A stretch of 64,000 bases of DNA from Segetibacter sp038211085 (GTDB lineage Bacteria > Bacteroidota > Bacteroidia > Chitinophagales > Chitinophagaceae): contig JBBQVY010000001.1 of assembly GCA_038211085.1 (NCBI GenBank), forward strand, positions 1 to 64,000, read 5' to 3'. Numbering within the stretch: the stretch's first letter is position 1; each line of letters begins with the position of its first letter. The notes under the pieces are model-generated. The model was not told where the DNA came from, searched no databases, and worked only from the letters and a program-made list of their open reading frames with translations. This document shows, one piece after another, positions 34,267 through 43,965 of the stretch. Position numbers and translations under genes: made by a program.

Positions 34267-35505
34267 TTGAATGTAGCCGCAGTTATTGCACGCAGAATAG
34301 CTTTTAATTCACAAAAGTCCTTTTCAAGGTTTATTATACGGCTGGCTATTGCTGCCACAACTTTAAGTGTTGCAGCCATGATCATTACCCTGGCATTTGT
34401 AAATGGATTTCAGCAAACTGTTAGCCAAAAAGTTTTTAGTTTTTGGGGGCACCTGCGTATACAACGTTATGAGCCTAACAAAGCACTCGTTGCCGAGGAA
34501 ACACCTTTGGATAAAGATGAGCAAGTTGTTAAGCGGTTAAGCAAGTTCCCTCATATAAAAACTATCCAATCCTTTGCTACCAAAAGTGCTGTATTGCAAT
34601 CCGGCGCTAACATAGAGGGTATTTTATTTAAGGGAGTAGAAAAAGAATACGATTTTGGTCATCTTCAAAATTTTTTAAAATCGGGCAGGTGGTTGCGGTT
34701 CGATGATACTTTATACAGCAAAGAGATTGTGCTTTCGCAACCATTAGCCCAACAGATGCAGATTAAAGTAAACGACACTATAAAAATTTATTTTATAGAT
34801 GCAGCAGGGGGCAAAAGCAACTTCAGGCGTTTAACAGTTGCCGGCATATATAAAACCGGCATAGAGGAATACGATAAATTGTTTGCCATTGGCGACCTGC
34901 GATTGATTAACCGTTTAAACAATTGGTCGCCTAACCAAATTGGAGGTTACGAGATTTTTTTAGATGATTATAAATTGATGGATTCTGTAAATGAAAAGAT
35001 TTACTATACTGCCATTTTACCTGAGAAATGGATTAGCCGTACGGTAAAGGAGGTATACCCAAACATATTTGACTGGCTCAACATACAAGACGTAAACAGG
35101 GATGTAATCTTTATTGTTATGTCTATTGTAGCCATCATTAACCTGGTAACATGCCTGCTTATTTTGGTATTAGAAAGAACCCGCATGGTAGGCATATTAA
35201 AAGCTTTAGGCAGCAGCAACTGGACCATTCAAAAAATGTTTTTATACCATGCCAGTTATATAACACTTATTGGTGTGGGCAGCGGTTTAATTATTGGCAT
35301 TGGAGTGTGCCTGTTACAACAACAAACAGGCTTTATTAAACTGGACGAAACAGCTTACTATGTATCTACAGCGCCGGTGTACATAATTTGGTGGCAGGTG
35401 TTGGCCATTTGCCTGTCTACAGTAGTAGTATGTTTTCTATCACTCATCATACCTACACTTATTGTAAGAAGTATACAACCGGTAAAGGCTATACAGTTTA
35501 GGTAG
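34267..35505 (+). CDS. LolC/LolE-like ABC transporter permease (FtsX family)
   Basis: No in-frame ATG lies near the N-terminus and a stop precedes, so the TTG at 34267 is the start (412 residues). A first membrane helix (LAIAATTLSVAAMIITLAFV) leads into a large periplasmic domain (IRYE-type strands, FKGVEKEYDFGHLQNFLKSG). The C-terminal FtsX domain has three helices, with VMSIVAIINLVTCLLILVLE followed by RTRMVGILKALGSSNWTIQK. This is the layout of permeases that pull lipoproteins from the inner membrane or, as MacB-like pumps, act on the envelope. No ATPase gene is adjacent. The lipoprotein-release role is inferred from family. Confidence 0.85.
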   Translation: MNVAAVIARRIAFNSQKSFSRFIIRLAIAATTLSVAAMIITLAFVNGFQQTVSQKVFSFWGHLRIQRYEPNKALVAEETPLDKDEQVVKRLSKFPHIKTIQSFATKSAVLQSGANIEGILFKGVEKEYDFGHLQNFLKSGRWLRFDDTLYSKEIVLSQPLAQQMQIKVNDTIKIYFIDAAGGKSNFRRLTVAGIYKTGIEEYDKLFAIGDLRLINRLNNWSPNQIGGYEIFLDDYKLMDSVNEKIYYTAILPEKWISRTVKEVYPNIFDWLNIQDVNRDVIFIVMSIVAIINLVTCLLILVLERTRMVGILKALGSSNWTIQKMFLYHASYITLIGVGSGLIIGIGVCLLQQQTGFIKLDETAYYVSTAPVYIIWWQVLAICLSTVVVCFLSLIIPTLIVRSIQPVKAIQFR

Positions 35506-35558
35506 CAGCATTTGGTAATGGCGTTTGTAGCTTCAAAGTAAATAGATGGAAACAAAGC

Positions 35559-35575
35559 TTTAGACAGCCACTTAG
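35559..35575. repeat. Isolated copy of the MITE end sequence
   Basis: TTTAGACAGCCACTTAG matches the right end of the 30706-30853 element (TTTAGACAGCCTCTTAG) with one difference. No inverted partner is seen nearby. Confidence 0.4.
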
Positions 35576-35716
35576 GAAATTTTATTTGCGCCTGCCCTTT
35601 CCTACATCGTACTGCAAAGTTTTAAAATGCTTTTTCGGGTAAGGATTCTTCCGTAATTTTTGTTGAAATTTTAATTAAATCTCACGGTATCTTCAGTCCA
35701 TTTAAACAATCGCTCA

Positions 35717-36871
35717 ATGAAAACTACTAACGACCCTGCCACAGATAAAAGCTTCCATATAGCTGAAACTTCAGGGGTTTATACCAGGAGGGCATTTACC
35801 AAAGTACTAGCCATAGGTGGAAGCTCCCTTATTTTATCGCCCTTTATTGCCTGCGCTAACAAGGGGTTTAAGAAAGATAAACTGGGGATAGCCCTGGTAG
35901 GCCTTGGTTATTATAGTACGGATTTACTGGCACCCGCCTTGCAACAAACAAAAAATTGTTACCTGGCAGGCATCGTTACGGGCACCCCTTCCAAGGCCGA
36001 AGCCTGGAAGCAGAAATATAACCTTGCCGATAAGAACATTTACAATTACCAGAACTTTCACCAGCTTGCTAATAACGACGATATTGATGTGGTATACATT
36101 GTGCTGCCCCCATCTATGCATAAAGAATATGTAATAAAAGCCGCCAATGCAGGCAAACATGTTTGGTGCGAAAAACCTATGGCCATTACTGAACATGAAT
36201 GCCAGGATATGATAGATGCCTGTAATAAAAATAATAAGAAGTTAGCCATTGGCTACAGGTTACAGCACGAACCCAACACACAGGAATACAGGCGAATTAT
36301 TAAAAATAAATTATTGGGTAATGTAAAAAAGGTGCGGTGCGAAGCTGGCTATGTAGAAGGCAGAACCAACCATTGGAAACAAAACAAAGCAATGGGTGGC
36401 GGGGTACTGTACGATATGGGTGTTTATGCCATACAAGGTGCCAGATTGGGTACGGGCATGGAGCCCATATCCATTGTTTCAGCAACAACCTCTACCACCC
36501 GACCCGAAATTTATAAGAATGGCCTTGATGAAACTACGACTGCAACGCTTGAATTTAATAATGGTGTACTGGCAGATATTAAAACAAGTTTTGGTGAAAA
36601 TATCAATATGCTTGACGTCAACTGCGACAAAGGCCTTATCAAATTATCGCCATACCAGGCTTACACCGGTGCTAAAGGCAGCAGTCCATTGGGCGACATT
36701 AATTTTGCTTACCAGGTGCCCTGGCAGCAGGCTAAACAAATGGACGACGATGCCTTAAGTATTATGCAGGGAAAACCTATGCAGGTACCCGGCGAAGAAG
36801 GGTTGAGAGATATAAGAATAGTGGAGGCAATTTATAAATCAGCCTCCGGTGGCCAGCAGGTTAAGTTGTGA
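35717..36871 (+). CDS. Gfo/Idh/MocA family oxidoreductase with Tat-like signal
   Basis: The 384-residue protein has an N-terminal segment TRRAFTKVLAIGGSSLILSP, a twin-arginine-like signal, with a Cys in a lipobox-like FIACANKG. The Rossmann fold has GIALVGLGYYSTDLLAPAL and the conserved WCEKPMAIT motif near residue 155. The C-terminal domain contains GGGVLYDMGVYAIQGARLGT. Family enzymes oxidise or reduce sugar derivatives with NAD(P). Exported members are often related to glucose-fructose oxidoreductase, which binds NADP tightly. The substrate is unknown. The gene stands alone between the permease and trmH. Confidence 0.88.
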   Translation: MKTTNDPATDKSFHIAETSGVYTRRAFTKVLAIGGSSLILSPFIACANKGFKKDKLGIALVGLGYYSTDLLAPALQQTKNCYLAGIVTGTPSKAEAWKQKYNLADKNIYNYQNFHQLANNDDIDVVYIVLPPSMHKEYVIKAANAGKHVWCEKPMAITEHECQDMIDACNKNNKKLAIGYRLQHEPNTQEYRRIIKNKLLGNVKKVRCEAGYVEGRTNHWKQNKAMGGGVLYDMGVYAIQGARLGTGMEPISIVSATTSTTRPEIYKNGLDETTTATLEFNNGVLADIKTSFGENINMLDVNCDKGLIKLSPYQAYTGAKGSSPLGDINFAYQVPWQQAKQMDDDALSIMQGKPMQVPGEEGLRDIRIVEAIYKSASGGQQVKL

Positions 36872-37050
36872 GTTGGGGTGTGATTAGAGTTGTGAATTAT
36901 GGGTTATGATTAGGGGTTATGAATTAGGGAATGGCCTGCTTTACGATTGAGTGTTTGGCAATACTTGTTGTCGCTACTAACTTTTATCAAATGGCTGCTT
37001 TCTTCTAACTTCTACCTCCTATCTTCTTACTTCTTGCTACTGAATAATGA

Positions 37051-37788
37051 CTAATGACTATCCTCTCCCACTAAATGTGATAGAATAATACCCGTAGCTA
37101 CAGCAGCATTTAAAGATTCAGCCATGCCTTTTTTAGGTATGGTTACCGGGTGAGTTATTTTAGATAGTACATCGCTTCTTATGCCTTTTGATTCATTACC
37201 AATGACCAAAATTCCTTCCTTTATTTTTTCAGCTTCATAAACATTGTTACCCTTTAGAAGTGCACCATAAACAGGAACTTTTTTTTCACTGAGCCATTCA
37301 TTTAAATTGACATACCAACACTGAACCCGCGTTATACTACCCATTGTTGATTGAACTACTTTGGCGTTGTACAGATCAACACAATCCTCGCTGCAAACAA
37401 CCTGAGTTATTCCAAACCAATCTGCTATTCGTAAAATGGTCCCCATATTTCCAGGATCCTGTATTCCGTCTAAAGCCAAAAGGCAATGGTTTTTAAGGAT
37501 GGGGTCACCCGTTGGCCTTTGCTGTCTTGCTATAAGTAATACCTGGTTAGGTGTTTGCAATTGGCTGATCTTTTCTAACTGTATTGTTGAGATTTCAGTG
37601 AAAGGGAAATTAAGAATAGGCTGTACTTCAATCCACTCTTTTAAAGCATAAATATGAAGTATATTTGCTTGTGCCAAAAGCAGCTCCTGCACCAGTTTTG
37701 GCCCTTCAGCCACAAACACGTTGTCAGCATCACGTTGTCTTTTGTGGCATAAAGATTGAATATATTTGACTTCGTTTTTACTCAGCAT
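37051..37788 (-). CDS. TrmH/SpoU family RNA 2'-O-methyltransferase
   Basis: The 245-residue protein has an N-terminal substrate-binding domain (KNEVKYIQSLCHKRQRDADN; FVAEGPKLVQELL) and a SPOUT catalytic domain with the three motifs: DGIQDPGNMGTILRIADWFG, GILVIGNESKGI, and IPKKGMAESLNAAVATGIIL. It should methylate ribose on rRNA or tRNA; the exact base cannot be given. The divergent tamL-type gene starts seven bases from its start codon, so each gene's promoter lies within the other's first codons. Confidence 0.92.
   Translation of the reverse strand: MLSKNEVKYIQSLCHKRQRDADNVFVAEGPKLVQELLLAQANILHIYALKEWIEVQPILNFPFTEISTIQLEKISQLQTPNQVLLIARQQRPTGDPILKNHCLLALDGIQDPGNMGTILRIADWFGITQVVCSEDCVDLYNAKVVQSTMGSITRVQCWYVNLNEWLSEKKVPVYGALLKGNNVYEAEKIKEGILVIGNESKGIRSDVLSKITHPVTIPKKGMAESLNAAVATGIILSHLVGEDSH
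37741..37768 (+). promoter_or_regulatory. Candidate promoter of the TamL-like gene, inside trmH
   Basis: TATATTTG at 37761-37768 is an exact TAnnTTTG match, 27 bp before the ATG at 37796, with TTTG at 37741-37744 (16-bp spacer, shorter than usual). It overlaps the start of the trmH coding sequence. Confidence 0.4.
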
Positions 37789-37795
37789 TTCATTT

Positions 37796-40213
37796 ATGTT
37801 TCAATCGAAAAAGCCTGCAAATATCTCCTTTTTATACATCTGCATGGCGCTCTTATTGTTTGCATCGTGCACGGTTGTTAAGCAATATCCTACAAACAAG
37901 CCTTTCGTTTTTAAAAACATAATAAATGTTGAAGGCAATATTTCGAAAGATGAAAAAAAGCGCCTTGAACTAGACCTCCAAAATTACTGGGACGACAGCC
38001 TGAAAGTTAAAATGATCACCCAGTTTGGAATTAGGACTGTTATAAAAAAACCCAACAGATTTGATAGTTTGGCCATCAATTCTTCCATTGCATTTATGCG
38101 GAGTTATCTAAATTCACAGGGATACTATAATGTAATTCTTAACGACAGCATAAACATAGATACGGTTAAAGACCAATTGAGAACCACGGTGTTTATGAAC
38201 ATAAGCCTTGGTAAAAATCTCACCATTGATTCTTTGGCTTTTGATTTTAAAAGTGCTGACCTGCAACAAATAATTAAGGCCAACGAAAAGGAATTTCAAT
38301 TAAAAGAAGGAAAGCCCTATTCGAAGCAAATTATTGCTACAGAACTTGACAGGCTTGTAACACTGTTTAGAAAGAACGGATACTACAAGCTAAACCGTGA
38401 AGACCTGGTTGCTGTTGTAGATACTACGGATATTTCATTGCTCGAAATAACGCTTGACCCATTTGAACAGGCGCGACAGATTGCAGAAGCTACAGAGCGA
38501 AGAAGACTAAACCCCACTGTTGATGTTTCGATAAGAGAAAGAGATACTACTGAAATTTTTTCGAAATACTATATAGGTAATGTGTTTTTCTACCCACAGG
38601 CAAGGATTAACGACATACCCGATTCATTAATGCAAATGAATTATAATATCGTATTTACCAAGGGAAACAAAACCAGCAAGCAGAACACTCCATTCATACA
38701 TTTCAGACCTTTGGATGAGCATACTTACCTGCGAAAGGGAGCATTGTACAATGAAGTACAATATTTTAAAACGGTAAATGCCTTAAGCCAGTTGGGCACC
38801 TGGAACCAGGTTGATATAAGAACCAGGGAAATGACTGATACCATCCATAACTTCATTCCGGGAGACTCTTCAACTGCTGCACAGGTCAGGGTTGATTCGG
38901 TTAACATGCTCAACTTTCATTTGTTTTTAACTCCTGCTCAAAAATATTCCATCAGCACCGACCTGGAAGTAAGCCGTAACAGTGGAACCATTCTTAATGG
39001 AAACCTGTTGGGAATAGCCAATAATATTACGCTTCGTAACCGCAATGTTTGGAAAGAAGCAATTCAGTCTGGAACGATTGTAAGGAACGGAGTAGAACTA
39101 TCACTGGCTAACAATGCGCCACTGCAAACATTTCAATCAAGTGTTTCACATACATTAAGCATTCCCCGTTTATTGGCGCCCTGGCAATTTAACAGGATGA
39201 AACGACTGGATGCCTATAAAACTGTAGTTAATTTTTCTGCTGCATATACTGAGCGTCGTAATTTTTTCAGGCTTAGATCTTTAATATCATCGTACGGTTA
39301 CGAATGGAAAAAAAAGAATAATATTTGGTTATATAAACCGCTTAATGTTGAATTGAATTCGCTGGACATACTACCCGGCCTTGATAGCGCATTTATAAAA
39401 AATCCGTTTTTACGTACGGCCTTTAACACAGGTTATGTAGTAAGCCAAACGCTCACGTTTAATACCACCTTTGCAGGAAACAAACCAAACGTAAGTAACT
39501 ATGTTCGTTTATCGGCTGAAGAAGCCGGGGGCCTGCTCGGCTTTTTAAAAGGGTTGAATGATAAGATATACCGCTATATTAAAGTGGAGGGTGAGTTTAG
39601 ACAATTAAAAAGTTTTAGAAAGACAGCCCTCGCCTATCGCTTTTTTGGAGGCATTGGCTACAACTATAGCAACGACCCAAAGATTGGCCAGTCCCTGCCC
39701 TTTTTTAAACAATTTGTAGCTGGCGGACCAAATAGCATGCGTGCCTGGCCATTGAGGCAACTGGGCCTTGGCTCATCGCTGCTGAGCGATACTTCTACCA
39801 GTTTTAAAGACCGCTATGGAGATATACAATTAGAAACAAACATTGAATACCGTTTTCCTATTACAACCATAAGCACCATTAAAATAGGCAGCGCAATTTT
39901 TGCCGACATTGGCAATATCTGGAACCTGAAAAACAATGTGACCAATGCTAATAGTAAACTTACCTGGAACCGCTTTGCACGTGATATTGCCATTGGTGTT
40001 GGCTCGGGTCTTCGCTTCGATTTCAATTATTTTCTTATCCGCTTCGATTTTGCCTTTAAAGTTAAAGACCCTGCCCGCATAAAAAACAATGGCTGGATAA
40101 ACATCAGAGATTTTGAATGGCGCAACAAAGAGTTTGAAATTGAAGGTGCTGACGGAACCGTACTAAAGAGGAACAACTATGCATTTCAATTGGGCATTGG
40201 CTTACCGTTTTAA
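37796..40213 (+). CDS. TamL-like outer-membrane assembly lipoprotein (Omp85 family)
   Basis: ATG 37796 is preferred over the upstream TTG (805 residues). The N-terminus has a lipoprotein signal with LLLFASC, so it is a lipid-anchored member, as in TamL of Bacteroidota. POTRA-like repeats follow (NIINVEGNISKDEKKRLELD; GKNLTIDSLAFDF; QIIATELDRLVTLFRKNGYY). The C-terminal barrel carries Omp85 features: FFKQFVAGGPNSMRAWPLRQ, DIQLETNIEYRFPI, IGVGSGLRFDFNYFLIRFDF, ending in LGIGLPF with a terminal Phe. It should insert barrel proteins or move lipids to the outer membrane with TamB. No tamB gene follows here; GH1 lies next on the other strand. Confidence 0.88.
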   Translation: MFQSKKPANISFLYICMALLLFASCTVVKQYPTNKPFVFKNIINVEGNISKDEKKRLELDLQNYWDDSLKVKMITQFGIRTVIKKPNRFDSLAINSSIAFMRSYLNSQGYYNVILNDSINIDTVKDQLRTTVFMNISLGKNLTIDSLAFDFKSADLQQIIKANEKEFQLKEGKPYSKQIIATELDRLVTLFRKNGYYKLNREDLVAVVDTTDISLLEITLDPFEQARQIAEATERRRLNPTVDVSIRERDTTEIFSKYYIGNVFFYPQARINDIPDSLMQMNYNIVFTKGNKTSKQNTPFIHFRPLDEHTYLRKGALYNEVQYFKTVNALSQLGTWNQVDIRTREMTDTIHNFIPGDSSTAAQVRVDSVNMLNFHLFLTPAQKYSISTDLEVSRNSGTILNGNLLGIANNITLRNRNVWKEAIQSGTIVRNGVELSLANNAPLQTFQSSVSHTLSIPRLLAPWQFNRMKRLDAYKTVVNFSAAYTERRNFFRLRSLISSYGYEWKKKNNIWLYKPLNVELNSLDILPGLDSAFIKNPFLRTAFNTGYVVSQTLTFNTTFAGNKPNVSNYVRLSAEEAGGLLGFLKGLNDKIYRYIKVEGEFRQLKSFRKTALAYRFFGGIGYNYSNDPKIGQSLPFFKQFVAGGPNSMRAWPLRQLGLGSSLLSDTSTSFKDRYGDIQLETNIEYRFPITTISTIKIGSAIFADIGNIWNLKNNVTNANSKLTWNRFARDIAIGVGSGLRFDFNYFLIRFDFAFKVKDPARIKNNGWINIRDFEWRNKEFEIEGADGTVLKRNNYAFQLGIGLPF

Positions 40214-40259
40214 GGGTGAATGCTGAAAGAAGTAGGAAAATGGTTAAGGGTAAATGGTG

Positions 40260-40390
40260 GGAGAAAATAGGAACTGAAAAATTGATTATTCATTCTTCAC
40301 TATTGACTATAGAGTTTGACCCAATGACTATTGACCCAATGACCAATGACAACTACTGACCATTGACTATAGACCATTGACTATTAACTG
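40260..40390. repeat. Degenerate TTGACTA/CCAATGA tract running into the GH1 gene
   Basis: Units such as CACTATTGACTATAG, CCCAATGACTATTGACCC, AATGACCAATGAC and CCATTGACTATAGACC recur at about 7 bp between two convergent genes. The tract continues past the GH1 stop at 40353 and encodes its last residues (AVNSQWSIVNGQ). Confidence 0.7.
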
Positions 40391-41726
40391 CCCTGCTTTT
40401 CACAAACTCCCCGTACCATTTACCTGAGCTTTTTATAATGCGCTTTTGAGTCTTAAAATCAACATGGACCAAACCAAAACGTGGCTGATATCCTTCGGCC
40501 CATTCAAAGTTGTCAGTAAAACTCCAAACGAAATAGCCACTCACATTTATACCTTCCCGCTTTGCCCGAAGCACCTGTTGAATATGCTGTTGTAAATATT
40601 TTGTTCTTTGATGGTCGTACACTTTGTCATTAACTACAACGTCGGCAAAGGCTGCTCCATTCTCTGTTACAATCAACTCCTTTATGTTATACGAGCCAAA
40701 TTTTTTCAGCATCTCATAAATACATTCCGGGTACACTTCCCACTTCATTGCAGTTATGTCAACTGAACGTTGGGTTGCCGGTACAATCCTGGCCCAAATG
40801 AAGGGTTTGTAATAGGAGTAGGCCACAATTTCACGGGTATAATTTTGAACGCCTATAAAATCCATGTCAAAACTTAACCTGCTTTCGTCGCCGGCCTTTA
40901 CAAACTGCTCCAGGCGTTGCAATAATTTAAAATCTTTTACGGGGTATCCTTTGCCAACAAGCGGTTCAATAAACAGGCGGTTCACCAGGGCATCTACACG
41001 ATTGGCAGCCAGGTAATCGCGTTCTGTTTGCCGGTAAGGTTGTATATACGAGCAGGAGATGGTAGTGCCCACTTTGCTGTTGGGTAAAAAGTCTTTAACT
41101 ACCCGACCACCTTCGGCCTGGCAGAGAGCAGCATGATGCACAGCAGCTAAAAAATGATTGAGGCCCTTTTTACCAGGTGCATGAATGCCCAAAAAATGAC
41201 CGGCACCCGTAAAAACCAATGGTTCATTTAACACCATCCAATGCTTAACCCTATCGCCAAAGGCTTTCATACACACAGCAACATAGTCGCAAAACCAACC
41301 AATGATATCGCGGTTTGTCCAGCCGCCCTTTTGCTCCAAAGCGTAGGGTAAATCCCAATGGTACAGGGTTATCCATGGCTCTATACCCAGTTCAAGACAA
41401 AAGTCTATCACCTTGTTATAAAACTCAATGCCCTTATAATTTATGGTGCCGGTGCCGTTTGGTAAAATTCTGCTCCATGAGATAGAGAACCGGAAATTGG
41501 GAATGTTCATGGCACTCATCAGCGCAATGTCTTGTGCATAATGGTGGTAAAAATCGCAGGTTACATTAGCGTGTTGATTGGCTAAGGTTTTACCGGGCGT
41601 TTGGGCAAATACATCCCAAATGGATTCTCCTTTTCCATCCATATCATGGGCACCTTCTACCTGGTATGCAGCCGTTGAAACACCCCATATAAAATCATCC
41701 CCAAAATCTTCTTTTGTATACTCCAT
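40353..41726 (-). CDS. Glycoside hydrolase family 1 beta-glucosidase
   Basis: A 457-residue protein without signal peptide, so cytoplasmic. GH1 landmarks are FIWGVSTAAYQVEGAHDMDG, FRFSISWSRILPNGTG, LYHWDLPYALEQKGGW, acid/base Glu168 in WMVLNEPLVF and nucleophile Glu355 in LIVTENGAAF, then GYFVWSFTDNFEWAEGY. It should hydrolyse beta-linked glucosides or galactosides. The last 12-15 residues (SRAVNSQWSIVNGQ) lie beyond the normal end and are encoded by the repeat tract at 40260-40390. It is third in an apparent operon after the phosphoesterase and glycosyltransferase genes, nine bases after the latter's stop. Confidence 0.93.
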   Translation of the reverse strand: MEYTKEDFGDDFIWGVSTAAYQVEGAHDMDGKGESIWDVFAQTPGKTLANQHANVTCDFYHHYAQDIALMSAMNIPNFRFSISWSRILPNGTGTINYKGIEFYNKVIDFCLELGIEPWITLYHWDLPYALEQKGGWTNRDIIGWFCDYVAVCMKAFGDRVKHWMVLNEPLVFTGAGHFLGIHAPGKKGLNHFLAAVHHAALCQAEGGRVVKDFLPNSKVGTTISCSYIQPYRQTERDYLAANRVDALVNRLFIEPLVGKGYPVKDFKLLQRLEQFVKAGDESRLSFDMDFIGVQNYTREIVAYSYYKPFIWARIVPATQRSVDITAMKWEVYPECIYEMLKKFGSYNIKELIVTENGAAFADVVVNDKVYDHQRTKYLQQHIQQVLRAKREGINVSGYFVWSFTDNFEWAEGYQPRFGLVHVDFKTQKRIIKSSGKWYGEFVKSRAVNSQWSIVNGQ

Positions 41727-41735
41727 TAACGGCTG

Positions 41736-42815
41736 TTATAGGTTCGAAACAATTTTCTTTAGTGTTTCCTTTCTTAATTTTTTTGCAGTGTATACTTTCT
41801 TTCCCGCCTTTAATTGTGAGGTGATTTCAGAAGCATGCTTGTTAAGGATAGTTAAAAAAATGGCTTCAGTTTCATCGGGATAATCAACAGGTACTGTAGC
41901 ATCATTTTCCAGCCAGTTAATGATTGTTTCAATATGTTTCTTTTTTAAGGATTTGATAGCCGGTACGCCCATTTGCTGCAAGGCGGCAGCATTACATTGC
42001 TGCTCATACTGCCCCTTCATTGGAATTACCAATAGCTTTTTTTTCAGGAATAATGCCTCTGCCGGGGTTTCAAAACCTGCGCCACAAATCACCCCCTTAC
42101 ATGAGGCCATGCTTGCAATAAAGTCATCATTATTTATCGGGCATATTTCAATGCTCTTACTGCTGATCTTAATTTTATTGTGTTTCGAAAACACCTGCCA
42201 CTTTACATCTTTGCAAGCACCCAAAATTTTAATGATCCGTTCATCGCTGTATGCAGGAAGATAAACTGTGTAGTGCCCCTTATTTGTAACGGGCATTTCT
42301 CTTACCTGCTTACGGATGACCGGGGTAAAAATATTATCGTCGTAAGCTTTAAAGTGAAAGCCATACTTATAATTTACAGGTGCATATTTTTTTAATATTG
42401 CCCTGCCCAATAAATCGCTTTTTGCAGGAGGAGGAGATTTTTTATTAAGCACTGCAGCCTGGTGACTTACCCCAATACAAAGTTTGCCTTTTTGATAACA
42501 GGCCCATGCCGAAACAGGTTCAAAGTCATTTATCACAATGTCGTAGTCCTGAACAGGTAGATGATTGATCTCATTAAACAACACCCGCAGGTGGCTTCTT
42601 TTATAAGTTTCAAAAAGGTCTATTCCTCCCTGCTTACCAAATATAAAACTTAGCCCTTCGTACCGGTACTTAACCTCAAATGGCAGGTCAACCTCAGCCT
42701 GTGTACCGCTAAGCAATACATCTACATCATAATGCTTTTGAAGTATCGGTACAATTTCTCTTGCCCTGGCTACGTGGCCGTTACCGGTGCCTTGTATAGC
42801 ATATAAAATTTTCAT
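41736..42815 (-). CDS. Glycosyltransferase (GT28/GT1-like fold)
   Basis: The 359-residue protein begins ILYAIQGTGNGHVARAREIV, the nucleotide-sugar transferase N-terminal loop of MurG-like GT-B enzymes. The C-terminal half has FIASMASCKGVICGAGFETP, AEALFLKKKLLVIPMKGQYE and QQCNAAALQQMGVPAI, corresponding to the donor-binding site of the family. No signal peptide is seen. It overlaps the phosphoesterase gene by four bases (ATGA), showing translational coupling. With an LpxH-like neighbour it may act on a membrane glycolipid; acceptor and donor are unknown. Confidence 0.82.
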   Translation of the reverse strand: MKILYAIQGTGNGHVARAREIVPILQKHYDVDVLLSGTQAEVDLPFEVKYRYEGLSFIFGKQGGIDLFETYKRSHLRVLFNEINHLPVQDYDIVINDFEPVSAWACYQKGKLCIGVSHQAAVLNKKSPPPAKSDLLGRAILKKYAPVNYKYGFHFKAYDDNIFTPVIRKQVREMPVTNKGHYTVYLPAYSDERIIKILGACKDVKWQVFSKHNKIKISSKSIEICPINNDDFIASMASCKGVICGAGFETPAEALFLKKKLLVIPMKGQYEQQCNAAALQQMGVPAIKSLKKKHIETIINWLENDATVPVDYPDETEAIFLTILNKHASEITSQLKAGKKVYTAKKLRKETLKKIVSNL

Positions 42816-43669
42816 AAGCGCATCAGGTTAAACTCCTGTACCATATTGTTGAATAATTCGCTTGTGTTCAAATCTTCTTCCACCTCTTCGTCCTTTAGTA
42901 ACATACTCTTCTTGTCTTCTTCGCTGAACCTATAAATACTCCAAACCCCATTAACACATTCAAGAGCTGAAAGATTTTCAATCCAGTCGCCGGAATTCAT
43001 ATAAGTGATACTTCCCTGGTCGTTACTGATTTGCCTGATCTCAGGGTGATGAATGTGTCCGCATACTACATAATCGTATTGGTTGCTGATACCAATGTCT
43101 GCGCTGGTTTGTTCAAAGTTATTTATAAATGATACGGCAGATTTTACACTGTTCTTTATCTTTTTTGAAAGTGATATTTTGCCCTTTTTAAATATTTTTT
43201 CGGAGATGAAGTTGGCCATGCTGTTAATGATGATGAGTGTATCGTAACCCACCGCTCCCAGCTTAGCCAGCCATTTGGAATGCTGCATGGTTACATCAAA
43301 AACATCGCCATGAAAAACCCATGCTTTCTTATCACCCGGCAGGTCGAGGATCACCTTATTTACTATACGGAAGGAGCCCATTTTAAGACCAACAAATTTG
43401 CGCAGCATTTCATCGTGGTTGCCAGTAACATAATAGGTCTTTACACCTTTTCCAATCCAGCTAAAAATATGTTTTACCACCTTCATATGGCTCTTAGGCC
43501 AGTAGTTTTTGCTAAACTGCCATATATCAATAATGTCTCCGTTTAAAACCACCGTTTTTGGACGTATACTTTTTAGGTAATACAATAATTCTTTGGCCCG
43601 GCAACCATAAGTACCCAGGTGTATGTCCGATATTACCAGTACATCCACAACACGTTTTTGCTTTTTCAT
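42812..43669 (-). CDS. LpxH-like metallophosphoesterase
   Basis: The 285-residue protein shows the calcineurin-type metal motifs in order: DIHLG (near residue 15), NGDIID, GNHDEML and GHIHHPEI. FSWIGKGVKTYYVTGNHDEM and IWQFSKNYWPKSHMK are like UDP-2,3-diacylglucosamine diphosphatase-family proteins. The family hydrolyses UDP-diacylglucosamine to lipid X in lipid A synthesis; this longer, divergent form may instead work on another membrane glycolipid, as its partner glycosyltransferase suggests. It is the first gene of the three-gene operon. About 295 bp upstream have no gene. Confidence 0.82.
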   Translation of the reverse strand: MKKQKRVVDVLVISDIHLGTYGCRAKELLYYLKSIRPKTVVLNGDIIDIWQFSKNYWPKSHMKVVKHIFSWIGKGVKTYYVTGNHDEMLRKFVGLKMGSFRIVNKVILDLPGDKKAWVFHGDVFDVTMQHSKWLAKLGAVGYDTLIIINSMANFISEKIFKKGKISLSKKIKNSVKSAVSFINNFEQTSADIGISNQYDYVVCGHIHHPEIRQISNDQGSITYMNSGDWIENLSALECVNGVWSIYRFSEEDKKSMLLKDEEVEEDLNTSELFNNMVQEFNLMRL

Positions 43670-43965
43670 TTAGTTAAGGATTGCGCAAGACGGAAGAAAA
43701 ATTAATAAATGACGGGACAACTAACCGTGAAAGCACATTAGCAATAAAATTGTTGGCAGCCTTGTAAAACCTACTCTTATGCTTTGCATTTAAAACAGGC
43801 CGGGATACAATTTTTAAAGAAGAATGATTGCCAATTTGAGATTCATTTAAAAGTAGCATATATGGACGTTTATGCAAAATACCGATTGCATGTAAAGCGA
43901 ATGTTACCACTGTATTACCTAAGTATTATGTATCATCCGCAGCTACTGTTAATTACTAACTTTAA
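43670..43965. other. Non-coding spacer
   Basis: Two overlapping frames of 75-78 codons on opposite strands are present, but neither has a signal, a motif or a plausible start, so I see no gene. Nothing else stands out apart from the terminator at its right edge. Confidence 0.5.
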
